Positions 1 to 6,204 of a DNA stretch of 9,304 nt are shown here, one piece after another. Numbering within the stretch: the first letter of the stretch is position 1; every line of letters starts with the position of its first letter. Source of the stretch: Chitinophagaceae bacterium (GTDB lineage: Bacteria; Bacteroidota; Bacteroidia; Chitinophagales; Chitinophagaceae); NCBI GenBank assembly GCA_023251335.1, contig JAHEZA010000060.1, forward strand, positions 1 through 9,304, written 5' to 3'. Below the pieces are notes generated by a model. That model saw only the letters and a program-made list of their open reading frames with translations, was not told the DNA's origin and searched no databases. Both the position numbers and the translations under genes were made by a program.

Positions 1-2
1 AT

Positions 3-1106
3 CGTCCCCTTGAAGGATTTGTATTGGCAATCACTCCATTTAATTTTACAGCGATCGGTGGAAATCTTCCAACAGCACCGGCCATGTGCGGAAATGTGGT
101 GGTATGGAAATGCGCCAACGCACAGGTTTATAGCGCGCAAATGTTCATGCGCATTTTGAAAGAAGCAGGCTTGCCTGATGGTGTTATTAACCTGGTTTTT
201 GTTGATGGTCCCACGTTGGGAGATGTATGTTTTAATCACCCTGATTTTGATGGAATACATTTTACGGGAAGCACTGCGGTGTTTAAAAGTATTTGGAAGA
301 TAATAGGTGAGAATACAAAAATCTATAAATCGTATCCGAGAATAGTGGGTGAGACAGGAGGAAAAGATTATGTACTGGCACATAAAAGCGCTGATGTGGA
401 CGTTTTGGTTACGGCGCTTTGCCGCGGTGCATTTGAATACCAGGGCCAAAAATGCTCTGCTGCTTCGCGCGCATATATCCCCTCAAACATAGCAGGTGCG
501 GTGAAGAAAAAATTAGTTGCGGAAATAAAAACCATGAAAATGGGAACAGTGGAAGATTTTAGCAATTTTATTAATGCGGTTATAGACGAGAAAAGCTTCG
601 ACAAGTTAGAAGCCTACATCAAGCAGGCGAGGAAAGATAAAGGGGTAAAAATATTGGTTGGCGGGAAATGTGATAAAACCAATGGCTATTTTATTGAACC
701 TACCGTAATTGAAGTTACCGACCCAAAGTATGTGACCATGTGTGATGAACTTTTTGGTCCTGTACTTACCATTTATGTGTATGATGAAAATAAATTTGAT
801 GAAACCATAAAATTAGTGGACACCACTTCGCCCTACGCACTTACGGGTTCAGTAATTGCGCAAGATAGAAACGCTATTGAATTAGCTACCAAAAAATTGA
901 CCAACAGTGCGGGTAATTTTTACATCAATGATAAACCGACCGGCGCTGTTGTAGGCCAGCAACCTTTTGGCGGGGCCAGGGGAAGCGGTACAAATGATAA
1001 AGCCGGAAGTATTTTAAATCTGTACCGCTGGCTGAGTGCACGAACAATAAAAGAAACTTTTATTCCGGCTACGGACTACCGTTATCCTTTTATGAACAAA
1101 AGCTAA
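3..1106 (+). CDS. pruA: L-glutamate gamma-semialdehyde (1-pyrroline-5-carboxylate) dehydrogenase, 5'-truncated
   Basis: NAD-dependent aldehyde dehydrogenase that oxidises glutamate semialdehyde/P5C to glutamate, the second step of proline catabolism, in the cytosol. The frame is open from base 3 and already reads RPLEGFVLAITPFNFTA, a hallmark stretch in the middle of PruA proteins, so the true start lies before the window. About 367 residues of a family usually near 540 are present. Visible family features are the NAD-site VVWK (around 95-120), the GSTAVF turn (267-284), the catalytic-base glutamate in VGETGGKDY (Glu codon 351-353) and the catalytic cysteine in YQGQKCSAASR (Cys codon 453-455). 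The C-terminal part includes EPTVIEV, ELFGPVLTIYVYD and the QQPFGGARGSGTND block. The residue after VVWK is Cys where I expect Pro in most PruA; this is a minor variation. Both catalytic residues are intact, so the gene looks functional. pyrR follows 76 nt downstream without an obvious functional link. Confidence 0.95.
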   Translation, partial: RPLEGFVLAITPFNFTAIGGNLPTAPAMCGNVVVWKCANAQVYSAQMFMRILKEAGLPDGVINLVFVDGPTLGDVCFNHPDFDGIHFTGSTAVFKSIWKIIGENTKIYKSYPRIVGETGGKDYVLAHKSADVDVLVTALCRGAFEYQGQKCSAASRAYIPSNIAGAVKKKLVAEIKTMKMGTVEDFSNFINAVIDEKSFDKLEAYIKQARKDKGVKILVGGKCDKTNGYFIEPTVIEVTDPKYVTMCDELFGPVLTIYVYDENKFDETIKLVDTTSPYALTGSVIAQDRNAIELATKKLTNSAGNFYINDKPTGAVVGQQPFGGARGSGTNDKAGSILNLYRWLSARTIKETFIPATDYRYPFMNKS

Positions 1107-1182
1107 ATGGAATGCCGAAGGCAAAAGGCAGAAAGCATGTTTGATTATTACCATTTTATAATTAACTACTCACAATTCGCCG

Positions 1183-1692
1183 ATGAACACCATTCTCAAC
1201 AAATACCAACTTCAGATAACCATTGAGCGCCTGGCGTGCCAGGTAATAGAGAATTATGTGGATCTTTCGACTGTTGTTTTAATTGGTTTGCAGCCACGCG
1301 GAATTTTTCTGGCAGATAAAATTTATGAACATTTAAAGAAAATAAAACCTGAGCAAAAATTTCTCTATGGCAAATTAGATATTACTTTTTACCGGGATGA
1401 TATTCGTAAAGAATTGCACGCGCCCAATCAAACAGATATTTCTTTTTCCATTGAAGATAAAAATGTAATCCTGATAGATGATGTGTTATTTACCGGACGG
1501 ACGATCCGCGCCGCGTTAGATGCGATATTGTCTTATGGCCGTCCACGAAAAGTAGAACTTTGCGTTTTAGTAAATCGTCGCTACAGCCGACAACTTCCTA
1601 TCCAGCCGGATTACTGTGGCAAATCCATAGATTCCATTATTTCACAAAAAGTAAAAGTAGAGTGGGAGAAGGGAGAGGTGAATTTGTATTGA
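1183..1692 (+). CDS. pyrR: PyrR: pyrimidine operon regulator / uracil phosphoribosyltransferase
   Basis: A 169-residue type I phosphoribosyltransferase-fold protein. In the best-studied members PyrR binds pyr mRNA in a UMP/UTP-dependent way and also converts uracil plus PRPP to UMP. Visible features are the N-terminal LIGLQPRGIFLAD loop (residues 33-45), GKLDITFYRDD (63-73), which is typical of PyrR rather than plain Upp, and the PRPP-binding signature VILIDDVLFTGRT (95-107), followed by NRRYSRQLPIQPDYCGK (131-147). The length matches the family (about 165-180). The ATG at 1183 puts the first conserved segment at the usual distance, and there is no Shine-Dalgarno sequence, as expected in Bacteroidota. 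No PyrR-type binding loop or attenuator was recognised upstream, and pyrB or other pyr genes are not in the window. Whether it acts as an RNA-binding regulator here is therefore inferred from family membership only. Confidence 0.93.
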   Translation: MNTILNKYQLQITIERLACQVIENYVDLSTVVLIGLQPRGIFLADKIYEHLKKIKPEQKFLYGKLDITFYRDDIRKELHAPNQTDISFSIEDKNVILIDDVLFTGRTIRAALDAILSYGRPRKVELCVLVNRRYSRQLPIQPDYCGKSIDSIISQKVKVEWEKGEVNLY

Positions 1693-1876
1693 AGGATTTT
1701 TTTAATTCCAAATGATTTTTAGCAGACCAACTTTTATTGTCTTTTCCAGTTTTATAACGTCCCGAATATTTTGATTGCACATGAATGCTCAACGCTTCCT
1801 CGCTTATTATCAGCAATTGAGCAAATCTCCACTGTCGCGATTCACTCTCAGCAGGAAATAAATTATCATTGTTTGA
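1640..1876 (-). pseudogene. ATG-less open frame, possible gene remnant between pyrR and CHRD gene
   Basis: On the minus strand, 79 consecutive codons are open between a TAA (1877-1879) and a TAA (1637-1639). The frame differs from that of the CHRD lipoprotein gene, whose last codons it overlaps. It covers the whole pyrR-CHRD intergenic space and the antisense of the last pyrR codons. There is no ATG; only TTG or GTG could start it. The intergenic part has a protein-like, mixed composition (for example SESRQWRFAQLLIISEEAL and VQSKYSGRYKTGKDNKSW), unlike the low-complexity readings typical of AT-rich spacers here. I do not recognise a family. It may be the tail of a decayed gene or a chance open frame. 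Confidence 0.25.
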
Positions 1877-2381
1877 TTAACTGACCTCTAATTTCGCCGC
1901 CTGGATATTTCTCTGTATGCAGATTTACATACATCGAATCTTTAAATAGAGCATCTACCTGCTCATCGGTAAGTGTGGGACTGTTCAAAGTGATAGGTGA
2001 GTTTAGCTCAGTAAATGGAAAAATTACCGGCCCGTTCTCACCAGCGACTGCTTTATGGATGTGCCCCATAGTAGGTGTTATGCCGGTATAGGAAGTAACA
2101 TCAGTGAATGTTTTCGTTGCATCGTTATAGGTCAATGTGCTGGTACCGGTAGCGGTTGATGAATTTGCCGGCACTTCATCGGCGCCTTTTAATTCTGCTT
2201 TAAAGATAGTGGTTCCGCTTCTGGTGTTGGCGGTATCGCTGTTCGAAATCGCTGTATTGCCTGATGTGGTGGTATCGGTATTAGAAGTAGCGGAACTGTT
2301 ATCTGAATTGCTTCCTCCGCTGCACGAAAGAAGAGAAGAGACCAGTACACCCGCTGCCAATAATTTGATTGTTTTAAACAT
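1866..2381 (-). CDS. CHRD-domain lipoprotein
   Basis: A 171-residue predicted exported lipoprotein. Residues 1-19 form a signal peptide (basic MFKTIK, hydrophobic LLAAGVLVSS) ending in the lipobox LLSC with lipidated Cys20. A Ser/Thr/Asn/Asp-rich, low-complexity linker covers about 21-56. The rest (about 58-170) is a CHRD domain, named after chordin: FKAELKGADEVPANSSTATGT, GHIHKAVAGENGPVIFPF and VNLHTEKYPGGEIRGQL are its three conserved blocks, including the His residues. CHRD domains are beta-rich and common in secreted bacterial proteins, but their biochemical role is not established. The protein is expected to be membrane-anchored and facing the periplasm or outside. It is monocistronic and convergent with pyrR. 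Upstream (2382-2480, minus sense) I see only a degenerate -7-like TACATTTC and no clear -33 element, so no promoter is called. Confidence 0.9.
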   Translation of the reverse strand: MFKTIKLLAAGVLVSSLLSCSGGSNSDNSSATSNTDTTTSGNTAISNSDTANTRSGTTIFKAELKGADEVPANSSTATGTSTLTYNDATKTFTDVTSYTGITPTMGHIHKAVAGENGPVIFPFTELNSPITLNSPTLTDEQVDALFKDSMYVNLHTEKYPGGEIRGQLIKQ

Positions 2382-2844
2382 GAGTTTAATTTTTTAAGGG
2401 TTATGAAATGTAATACGCTATATTAATTCTCATTTCTTCTTTTGCAATTTGCCCCAAAAAAGGTGCCATTAGTCTGAAATAAAAGAAAAAGATTTATGGA
2501 AGCCGCCGGATGTATGAATAAAATCATTGCAAAGGTTTAGCCCGTGCAGCCGGCGTCAATTGACAGGTTCAAAATCTCGCCGGTTCATTAAAAAACAGTG
2601 ATGACTTGTATGAAAAAATCATGCTGCGGAATGTATTACAGCAACATGATTCGATAAGCGGGGAACACATTACCCACTCGCCGAATTATGTTTTACAACG
2701 AAACGCGACAGCAAACCAACAATTAATTTCAATTTTTACTTTGCTTTCATCAGTCAATGAAATTTATGTTTATCGCTTTTAAGTACTGGAATGGATCCTC
2801 AACATTGCTTCGATACGCCACTGACAATATTACGGCGCCCGTTA
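2382..2844. other. Non-coding spacer between divergent CHRD and carboxylase genes
   Basis: About 460 nt with no recognisable protein gene. The best small frame is a 31-codon plus-strand ORF at 2757-2852 without family resemblance or promoter, and I do not call it. The segment holds three copies of a 6-nt GC palindrome arm that can pair in alternative ways: CGCCGG at 2504-2509, CCGGCG at 2550-2555 and CGCCGG at 2578-2583. The region serves as the 5' flank of two divergent genes. No promoter could be assigned to the minus-strand CHRD gene. Confidence 0.6.
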
Positions 2845-2874
2845 TTGCCTGATCCATTTAATCCTTTAAATTTG
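2845..2874 (+). promoter_or_regulatory. Bacteroidota-type promoter for the carboxyltransferase gene
   Basis: TTG at 2845-2847, a 19-nt spacer, then TAAATTTG at 2867-2874. This exactly matches the Bacteroidota primary-sigma consensus TTG-N19-TAnnTTTG. A start site about 6-7 nt downstream (near 2880) would leave a leader of about 10 nt before the ATG at 2891. Confidence 0.7.
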
Positions 2875-2890
2875 ATAATAATAAACAGTT

Positions 2891-4519
2891 ATGAACATAG
2901 AATTAAATAAAAATGAAGACTCCAATAAATTAAGTTGGAGTAAAATAAAAGCTTTATTGGATGAGATAGAAGAAGGCGGAGGCAAAAAAGCAATTCAAAA
3001 ACAAAAGGACCGGGGCAAGCTTACTGCGAGGGAGCGCATTAGTTATTTGCTGGATAAAGAATCATCATTTATCGAAATTGGTGCGTTGGCAGGCCACGGC
3101 ATGTATGAAGAATATGGTGGCTGCCCGGCTGGAGGGGTTGTAGCGGGGGTTGGATATGTGAGTGGCAAGCAGTGCGTGATTGTTGCCAACGATCAAACCG
3201 TGAAAGCGGGAGCATGGTTTCCGATTACGGGCAAAAAGAATCTTCGTATGCAGGAGATTGCTATGGAAAACCATTTGCCGGTAATTTATCTTGTTGACAG
3301 CGCCGGTGTTTTTCTTCCAATGCAGGACGAAATTTTTCCGGATAAAGAACACTTCGGGCGCATCTTTAGAAACAACGCGAAAATGAGCGCAATGGGCATT
3401 ACACAAATCGCTGCAGTAATGGGCCCGTGTGTGGCGGGCGGCGCTTATTTACCTATCATGAGCGATGAAACATTGATGGTAGAAGGTAATGGCTCTATTT
3501 ATCTGGCAGGGCCTTACCTCGTAAAAGCAGCTATAGGAGAAATTACGGATAGTGAGACATTGGGCGGGGCGAATACGCACACCCAGATCAGCGGCATAGC
3601 AGACTATAAATTTGAGACAGAAGAAGAATGCCTTAAATGTGTTAAGAAGATAGTTTCAAAAATTGCTAATTTTCCCACTGCAGGCTTTAACCGAAAAGAA
3701 TCATCCGCTCCAGCAAAAGACCCTAATGGAATTTACAGTTTTTTCCCTGAAGGAAACAGTAAGCCTTACGACATGCACGAGATCATTGATAGAATTGTTG
3801 ACGCTTCATCATTCACAGAATTTAAAGAAGAATATGGTAGAACACTCATCTGTGGTTATGCGCGGATAGATGGCTGGGCGGTAGGTATTGTGGCCAATCA
3901 ACGCTTAAATATCAAAAATAAAAAAGGTGAGTTACAAATGGGTGGCGTTATTTATAATGACAGTGCGGATAAAGGTGCCCGTTTTATTATGAATTGCAAT
4001 CAGAAAAAAATACCGCTTATTTTCTTCCAGGATATTACCGGCTTTATGGTAGGTAGCCGAAGTGAGCATGCCGGCATTATAAAAGACGGTGCTAAAATGG
4101 TAAACGCAGTGGCCAATTCGGTGGTTCCAAAATTGACCTTTATTTTGGGTAATTCGTTTGGTGCTGGTAACTACGCTATGTGTGGCAAGGCCTATGATCC
4201 ACGATTTATCTATGGGTGGCCTTCAGCAAAGATAGCGGTGATGGGTGGTGAGCAGGCAGCTAAGACTTTATGGCAAATAGAATCTGCTTCGCTAAAAGCA
4301 CGGAAGGAAGAAATTACGAAAGAATACGAACAAAAATTTTTAAAGCAAATGACAGATAAATATACTGCACAAACAACAGCGGTTTATGCTGCCGCACGCT
4401 TATGGATAGACGCAATTATAGACCCGCTGGAAACCAGGAAAATTATTTCTGAAAATTTATCTGCTGCCAATCACAATCCTGATATTGGTGAATTTAAAAC
4501 CGGAGTCTTCCAGGTATGA
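2891..4519 (+). CDS. Acyl-CoA carboxylase beta subunit (carboxyltransferase), methylcrotonoyl-CoA carboxylase type
   Basis: Carboxyltransferase subunit that moves CO2 from carboxybiotin to an acyl-CoA; most likely 3-methylcrotonoyl-CoA in leucine degradation, in the cytosol. The 542 residues show the crotonase-like N and C halves of the family. N half: DRGKLTARERI (40-50), VDSAGVFLPMQ (135-145), FPDKEHFGRIF (149-159) and oxyanion loop CVAGGAYLP (180-188). C half: QDITGFMVG (380-388), IIKDGAKMV (396-404), GNSFGAGNYAMCGKAYDPRF (420-439) and MGGEQAAKTL (451-460), ending with DPLETRKIIS. The FPDKEHFGRIF and GAGNYAMCG blocks are MCC-type and unlike propionyl-CoA or acetyl-CoA carboxylase. Geranyl-CoA or another branched acyl-CoA cannot be excluded. 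The biotin-carrying alpha subunit gene is not in the window. A strong promoter lies immediately upstream. The stop codon overlaps an ATG (ATGA, 4516-4519) of a mini-ORF before rnhA. Confidence 0.92.
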   Translation: MNIELNKNEDSNKLSWSKIKALLDEIEEGGGKKAIQKQKDRGKLTARERISYLLDKESSFIEIGALAGHGMYEEYGGCPAGGVVAGVGYVSGKQCVIVANDQTVKAGAWFPITGKKNLRMQEIAMENHLPVIYLVDSAGVFLPMQDEIFPDKEHFGRIFRNNAKMSAMGITQIAAVMGPCVAGGAYLPIMSDETLMVEGNGSIYLAGPYLVKAAIGEITDSETLGGANTHTQISGIADYKFETEEECLKCVKKIVSKIANFPTAGFNRKESSAPAKDPNGIYSFFPEGNSKPYDMHEIIDRIVDASSFTEFKEEYGRTLICGYARIDGWAVGIVANQRLNIKNKKGELQMGGVIYNDSADKGARFIMNCNQKKIPLIFFQDITGFMVGSRSEHAGIIKDGAKMVNAVANSVVPKLTFILGNSFGAGNYAMCGKAYDPRFIYGWPSAKIAVMGGEQAAKTLWQIESASLKARKEEITKEYEQKFLKQMTDKYTAQTTAVYAAARLWIDAIIDPLETRKIISENLSAANHNPDIGEFKTGVFQV

Positions 4520-4557
4520 AATATTGTCTAACCTCGCAAACTTTCAAAGTATTCTAG
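4516..4557 (+). other. 13-codon mini-ORF linking the carboxylase stop to the rnhA start
   Basis: An ATG at 4516 overlaps the carboxyltransferase stop (ATGA). It opens a 13-codon frame (MKYCLTSQTFKVF) whose TAG stop (4555-4557) shares its G with the GTG (4557-4559) that is the best start of rnhA. Sequence geometry alone suggests stop-restart translational coupling. A translated peptide with its own function is not claimed. It could also be chance. Confidence 0.35.
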
Positions 4558-5024
4558 TGAATAAAAATTCTATTACAATTTATACTGACGGTTCATCTCG
4601 TGGAAACCCCGGCCCTGGTGGTTACGGCACCGTTTTGATTTGGGGCACCGTCAAAAAGGAACTATCGCAGGGTTATCGGCTTACGACAAACAACCGGATG
4701 GAATTGATGGCGGTAATTGCGGCTTTGGAAGCGCTAAAGAAAAATGATCTGGAATTGGTTGTCTATTCTGACAGCAGCTACGTGGTAAAAGCCGTGATGG
4801 AAGGATGGCTGAACAAATGGATAAAAACCAATTTTAAAGGAGGGAAAAAAAACAGTGACCTGTGGATGAGATATTATGAACTTTCTAAAAAACACAATAT
4901 CCATTTTAAATGGGTAAAAGGCCACGCTGAAAATGTAATGAACAACCGGTGCGATGAACTGGCGACCCAGGCCGCCGACGGGAACAATTTATTGGTGGAT
5001 GAAGGATATGAAAAAGGGCTTTAA
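4557..5024 (+). CDS. rnhA: Ribonuclease HI
   Basis: Endonuclease that cuts the RNA strand of RNA-DNA hybrids (Okazaki primers, R-loops), needing Mg2+. From the GTG at 4557 the protein has 155 residues, the length of the E. coli enzyme, and begins NKNSITIYTDGSSRGNPGPG as expected. The catalytic acidic set is complete: Asp11 (YTDGS), Glu49 (NNRMEL), Asp72 (YSDSSYV) and Asp133 (RCDELA), plus the flexible-loop His123 (KGHAEN). The frame stays open upstream to a TTG at 4485, inside the carboxyltransferase gene, but contains no ATG and no family sequence there. TTG 4524 is a weaker alternative start. I chose GTG 4557 by family length and by its overlap with the mini-ORF stop. No promoter is visible, so it is probably co-transcribed with the carboxyltransferase gene although the functions are unrelated. 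Confidence 0.92.
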   Translation: MNKNSITIYTDGSSRGNPGPGGYGTVLIWGTVKKELSQGYRLTTNNRMELMAVIAALEALKKNDLELVVYSDSSYVVKAVMEGWLNKWIKTNFKGGKKNSDLWMRYYELSKKHNIHFKWVKGHAENVMNNRCDELATQAADGNNLLVDEGYEKGL

Positions 5025-5036
5025 GAGAAATCCTAT

Positions 5037-5201
5037 ATGAAAATGAAAATAGAAATTATGAAAATAAACACGTTTACTGTATCAGGTGAGTTATCAAATT
5101 TAGAGAAAACGAATTTGCAGGAACCTTTGGCACTTACACGCGTTCATTTTTACAGTCCTAAAAAATTTTATTCTTACTTTTGCAAAAACAAACAAACATG
5201 A
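5037..5201 (+). CDS. Possible 54-residue small ORF before the DUF6580 gene (doubtful)
   Basis: An ATG at 5037, 12 nt after the rnhA stop, opens a 54-codon frame. Its TGA (5199-5201) overlaps the ATG of the DUF6580 gene as ATGA. The start region is built from repeated ATGAAAAT-like units with further in-frame ATGs. The peptide (MKMKIEIMKINTFTVSGELS and onward) is not recognised. Against it, a -7 promoter element at 5175-5182 lies within its last codons, which fits better with this being non-coding spacer. Kept only as a candidate. Confidence 0.15.
   Translation: MKMKIEIMKINTFTVSGELSNLEKTNLQEPLALTRVHFYSPKKFYSYFCKNKQT
5175..5182 (+). promoter_or_regulatory. -7 promoter element (TAnnTTTG) of the DUF6580 gene
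   Basis: TACTTTTG followed by C and an A-rich leader is the common Bacteroidota -7 arrangement. A start near 5188 would leave about 10 nt before the ATG at 5198. The -33 region only shows a T-run (5147-5151) and no TTG at the ideal spacing. The TTG at 5180-5182 is part of this element, so it should not be used as a start codon. Confidence 0.6.
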
Positions 5202-5767
5202 AAATTAACAGGCAGCTACTATTTAGCTTTATTTTATTAATCGTTATTGCATCTCTTTACCGGATCATGCCGGGTCGTCCTTATGGGTTTGCACCTCAGA
5301 TAGCCATGGCCATTTTTGGTGGCGCTATTATAAAAGATAAAAGATTTGCTTTTCTTCTTCCAATTTTGGCCATGTTTGTTTCTGATGCGTTATACCAATT
5401 GCTATACATAAATGGTGTTGGCAATATTCCTGGTTTTTACGATGGGCAGGTGTTGAATTATATTTTATTTGCAGGCCTTACCGTATTCGGATTTTTCATA
5501 AAGAACTTTAATATAAAGAGTATTGCTATTGCATCGGTGGCTGCGCCTTCGGCATATTTCCTTGTTTCTAATTTTTTAGTTTGGGCAAGTTCATCTCCGT
5601 TAGCAGGTTTAGGGAGACCAAAAACATTTGCCGGATTAATGATGTGCTATGCTGATGGATTACCATTTTATCTGTGGAGCTTAGCAGCTACTTTTATTTT
5701 CTCAGCCATTTTTTTTGGAAGTTATTACGTTGTTACGAAAGAGGCAAACGAAAGAGTGTTTATGTAG
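5198..5767 (+). CDS. DUF6580 family integral membrane protein
   Basis: A 189-residue inner-membrane protein with about six hydrophobic segments (roughly residues 7-23, 31-45, 49-68, 86-102, 107-129 and 155-178). The pattern YRIMPGRPYGFAPQIAMAIF, then AFLLPILAMFVSDALY, SNFLVWASS, PKTFAGLMMCYADGLPFY and a final IFFGSYYVV matches the DUF6580 family as I know it. Its molecular function is not established. The fold layout resembles small substrate-binding (S-component-like) transport proteins, which is inference only; no ECF ATPase genes or riboswitch are seen nearby. The ATG at 5198 is preferred over the upstream in-frame TTG at 5180 because that TTG lies in the -7 promoter element. The gene ends at TAG 5765-5767 within a terminator-like hairpin. 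Confidence 0.8.
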   Translation: MKINRQLLFSFILLIVIASLYRIMPGRPYGFAPQIAMAIFGGAIIKDKRFAFLLPILAMFVSDALYQLLYINGVGNIPGFYDGQVLNYILFAGLTVFGFFIKNFNIKSIAIASVAAPSAYFLVSNFLVWASSSPLAGLGRPKTFAGLMMCYADGLPFYLWSLAATFIFSAIFFGSYYVVTKEANERVFM

Positions 5768-5793
5768 GCATTAAAATATAAGCCTGCTTTTTT
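5764..5793 (+). terminator. Weak intrinsic-terminator-like hairpin between DUF6580 and yraN genes
   Basis: GTAGGC (5764-5769) pairs with GCCTGC (5782-5787): 6 bp including one G-U, with a 12-nt AT-rich loop, followed directly by six T (5788-5793). It includes the DUF6580 stop codon and ends 6 nt before the yraN ATG. The long loop makes it modest. It may reduce rather than stop read-through. Confidence 0.4.
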
Positions 5794-5799
5794 CTTCTT

Positions 5800-6159
5800 A
5801 TGGCCAATCACAACACTACCGGGTATCTTGGAGAAAAGATAGCTGGAGAATATTTTTCACAAAGAGGGTTTAACATACTTCACAAAAATTGGCGTCACAG
5901 CCATTGGGAAGTAGATGTGATTGCGTCGTTAGGCGATACCTTACATTTTATAGAAGTAAAAACAAGAAGATCAAAGAAGTTTGGTTTTCCTGAAGATGAC
6001 GTTACTAAAAAGAAAATGGAAAACCTGATCAATGCTTCTGAAGAATATCAATTTTTGTATCCCGAATGGAAGAAAATCCAATTTGATATCTTATCCATTA
6101 GTATTCTAAAAAATCAGTCTCCGGAATTTTTTTTTATTGAAGATGTATATATCCCGTAA
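5800..6159 (+). CDS. YraN (UPF0102) family putative endonuclease
   Basis: A 119-residue protein of the UPF0102/YraN family, related to Holliday-junction-resolvase and PD-(D/E)XK nuclease folds; cellular role not settled. Conserved features are TGYLGEKIAGEYFSQRGF (7-24), NILHKNWRHSHWEVDVIA (25-42) with Asp39, and LHFIEVKTRRS (48-58) with Glu52 and Lys54 forming the D-(E)xK core. KKKMENLINASEEY (70-83) and QFDILSI (94-100) follow. Length is typical. The usual GEID before the core is WEVD here, keeping the acidic residues. The ATG is 32 nt after the DUF6580 stop, after a terminator-like hairpin. I see no promoter of its own, so read-through from the DUF6580 gene is the likely source of its mRNA. 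Confidence 0.88.
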   Translation: MANHNTTGYLGEKIAGEYFSQRGFNILHKNWRHSHWEVDVIASLGDTLHFIEVKTRRSKKFGFPEDDVTKKKMENLINASEEYQFLYPEWKKIQFDILSISILKNQSPEFFFIEDVYIP

Positions 6160-6172
6160 TTGCTGACAGCAA
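6160..6172. repeat. Short palindrome between convergent yraN and aroC
   Basis: TTGCT-GAC-AGCAA forms a 5-bp hairpin directly after the yraN stop. It is followed by an A-run rather than a T-run on the plus strand, so it is not a standard intrinsic terminator for either convergent gene. Confidence 0.3.
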
Positions 6173-6204
6173 CATAAAAAAAAGGATTAGCGATATTTGT
6201 TTGT

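Noticed and set aside
1157..1162. TATAAT upstream of pyrR
   Set aside because: No correctly spaced -35 or -33 partner, and the proteobacterial -10 consensus is not the one used by Bacteroidota primary sigma.
2137..2397. 86-codon plus-strand frame over the CHRD gene
   Set aside because: It is the antisense of the Ser/Thr-rich linker and signal peptide of the lipoprotein gene; a shadow frame.
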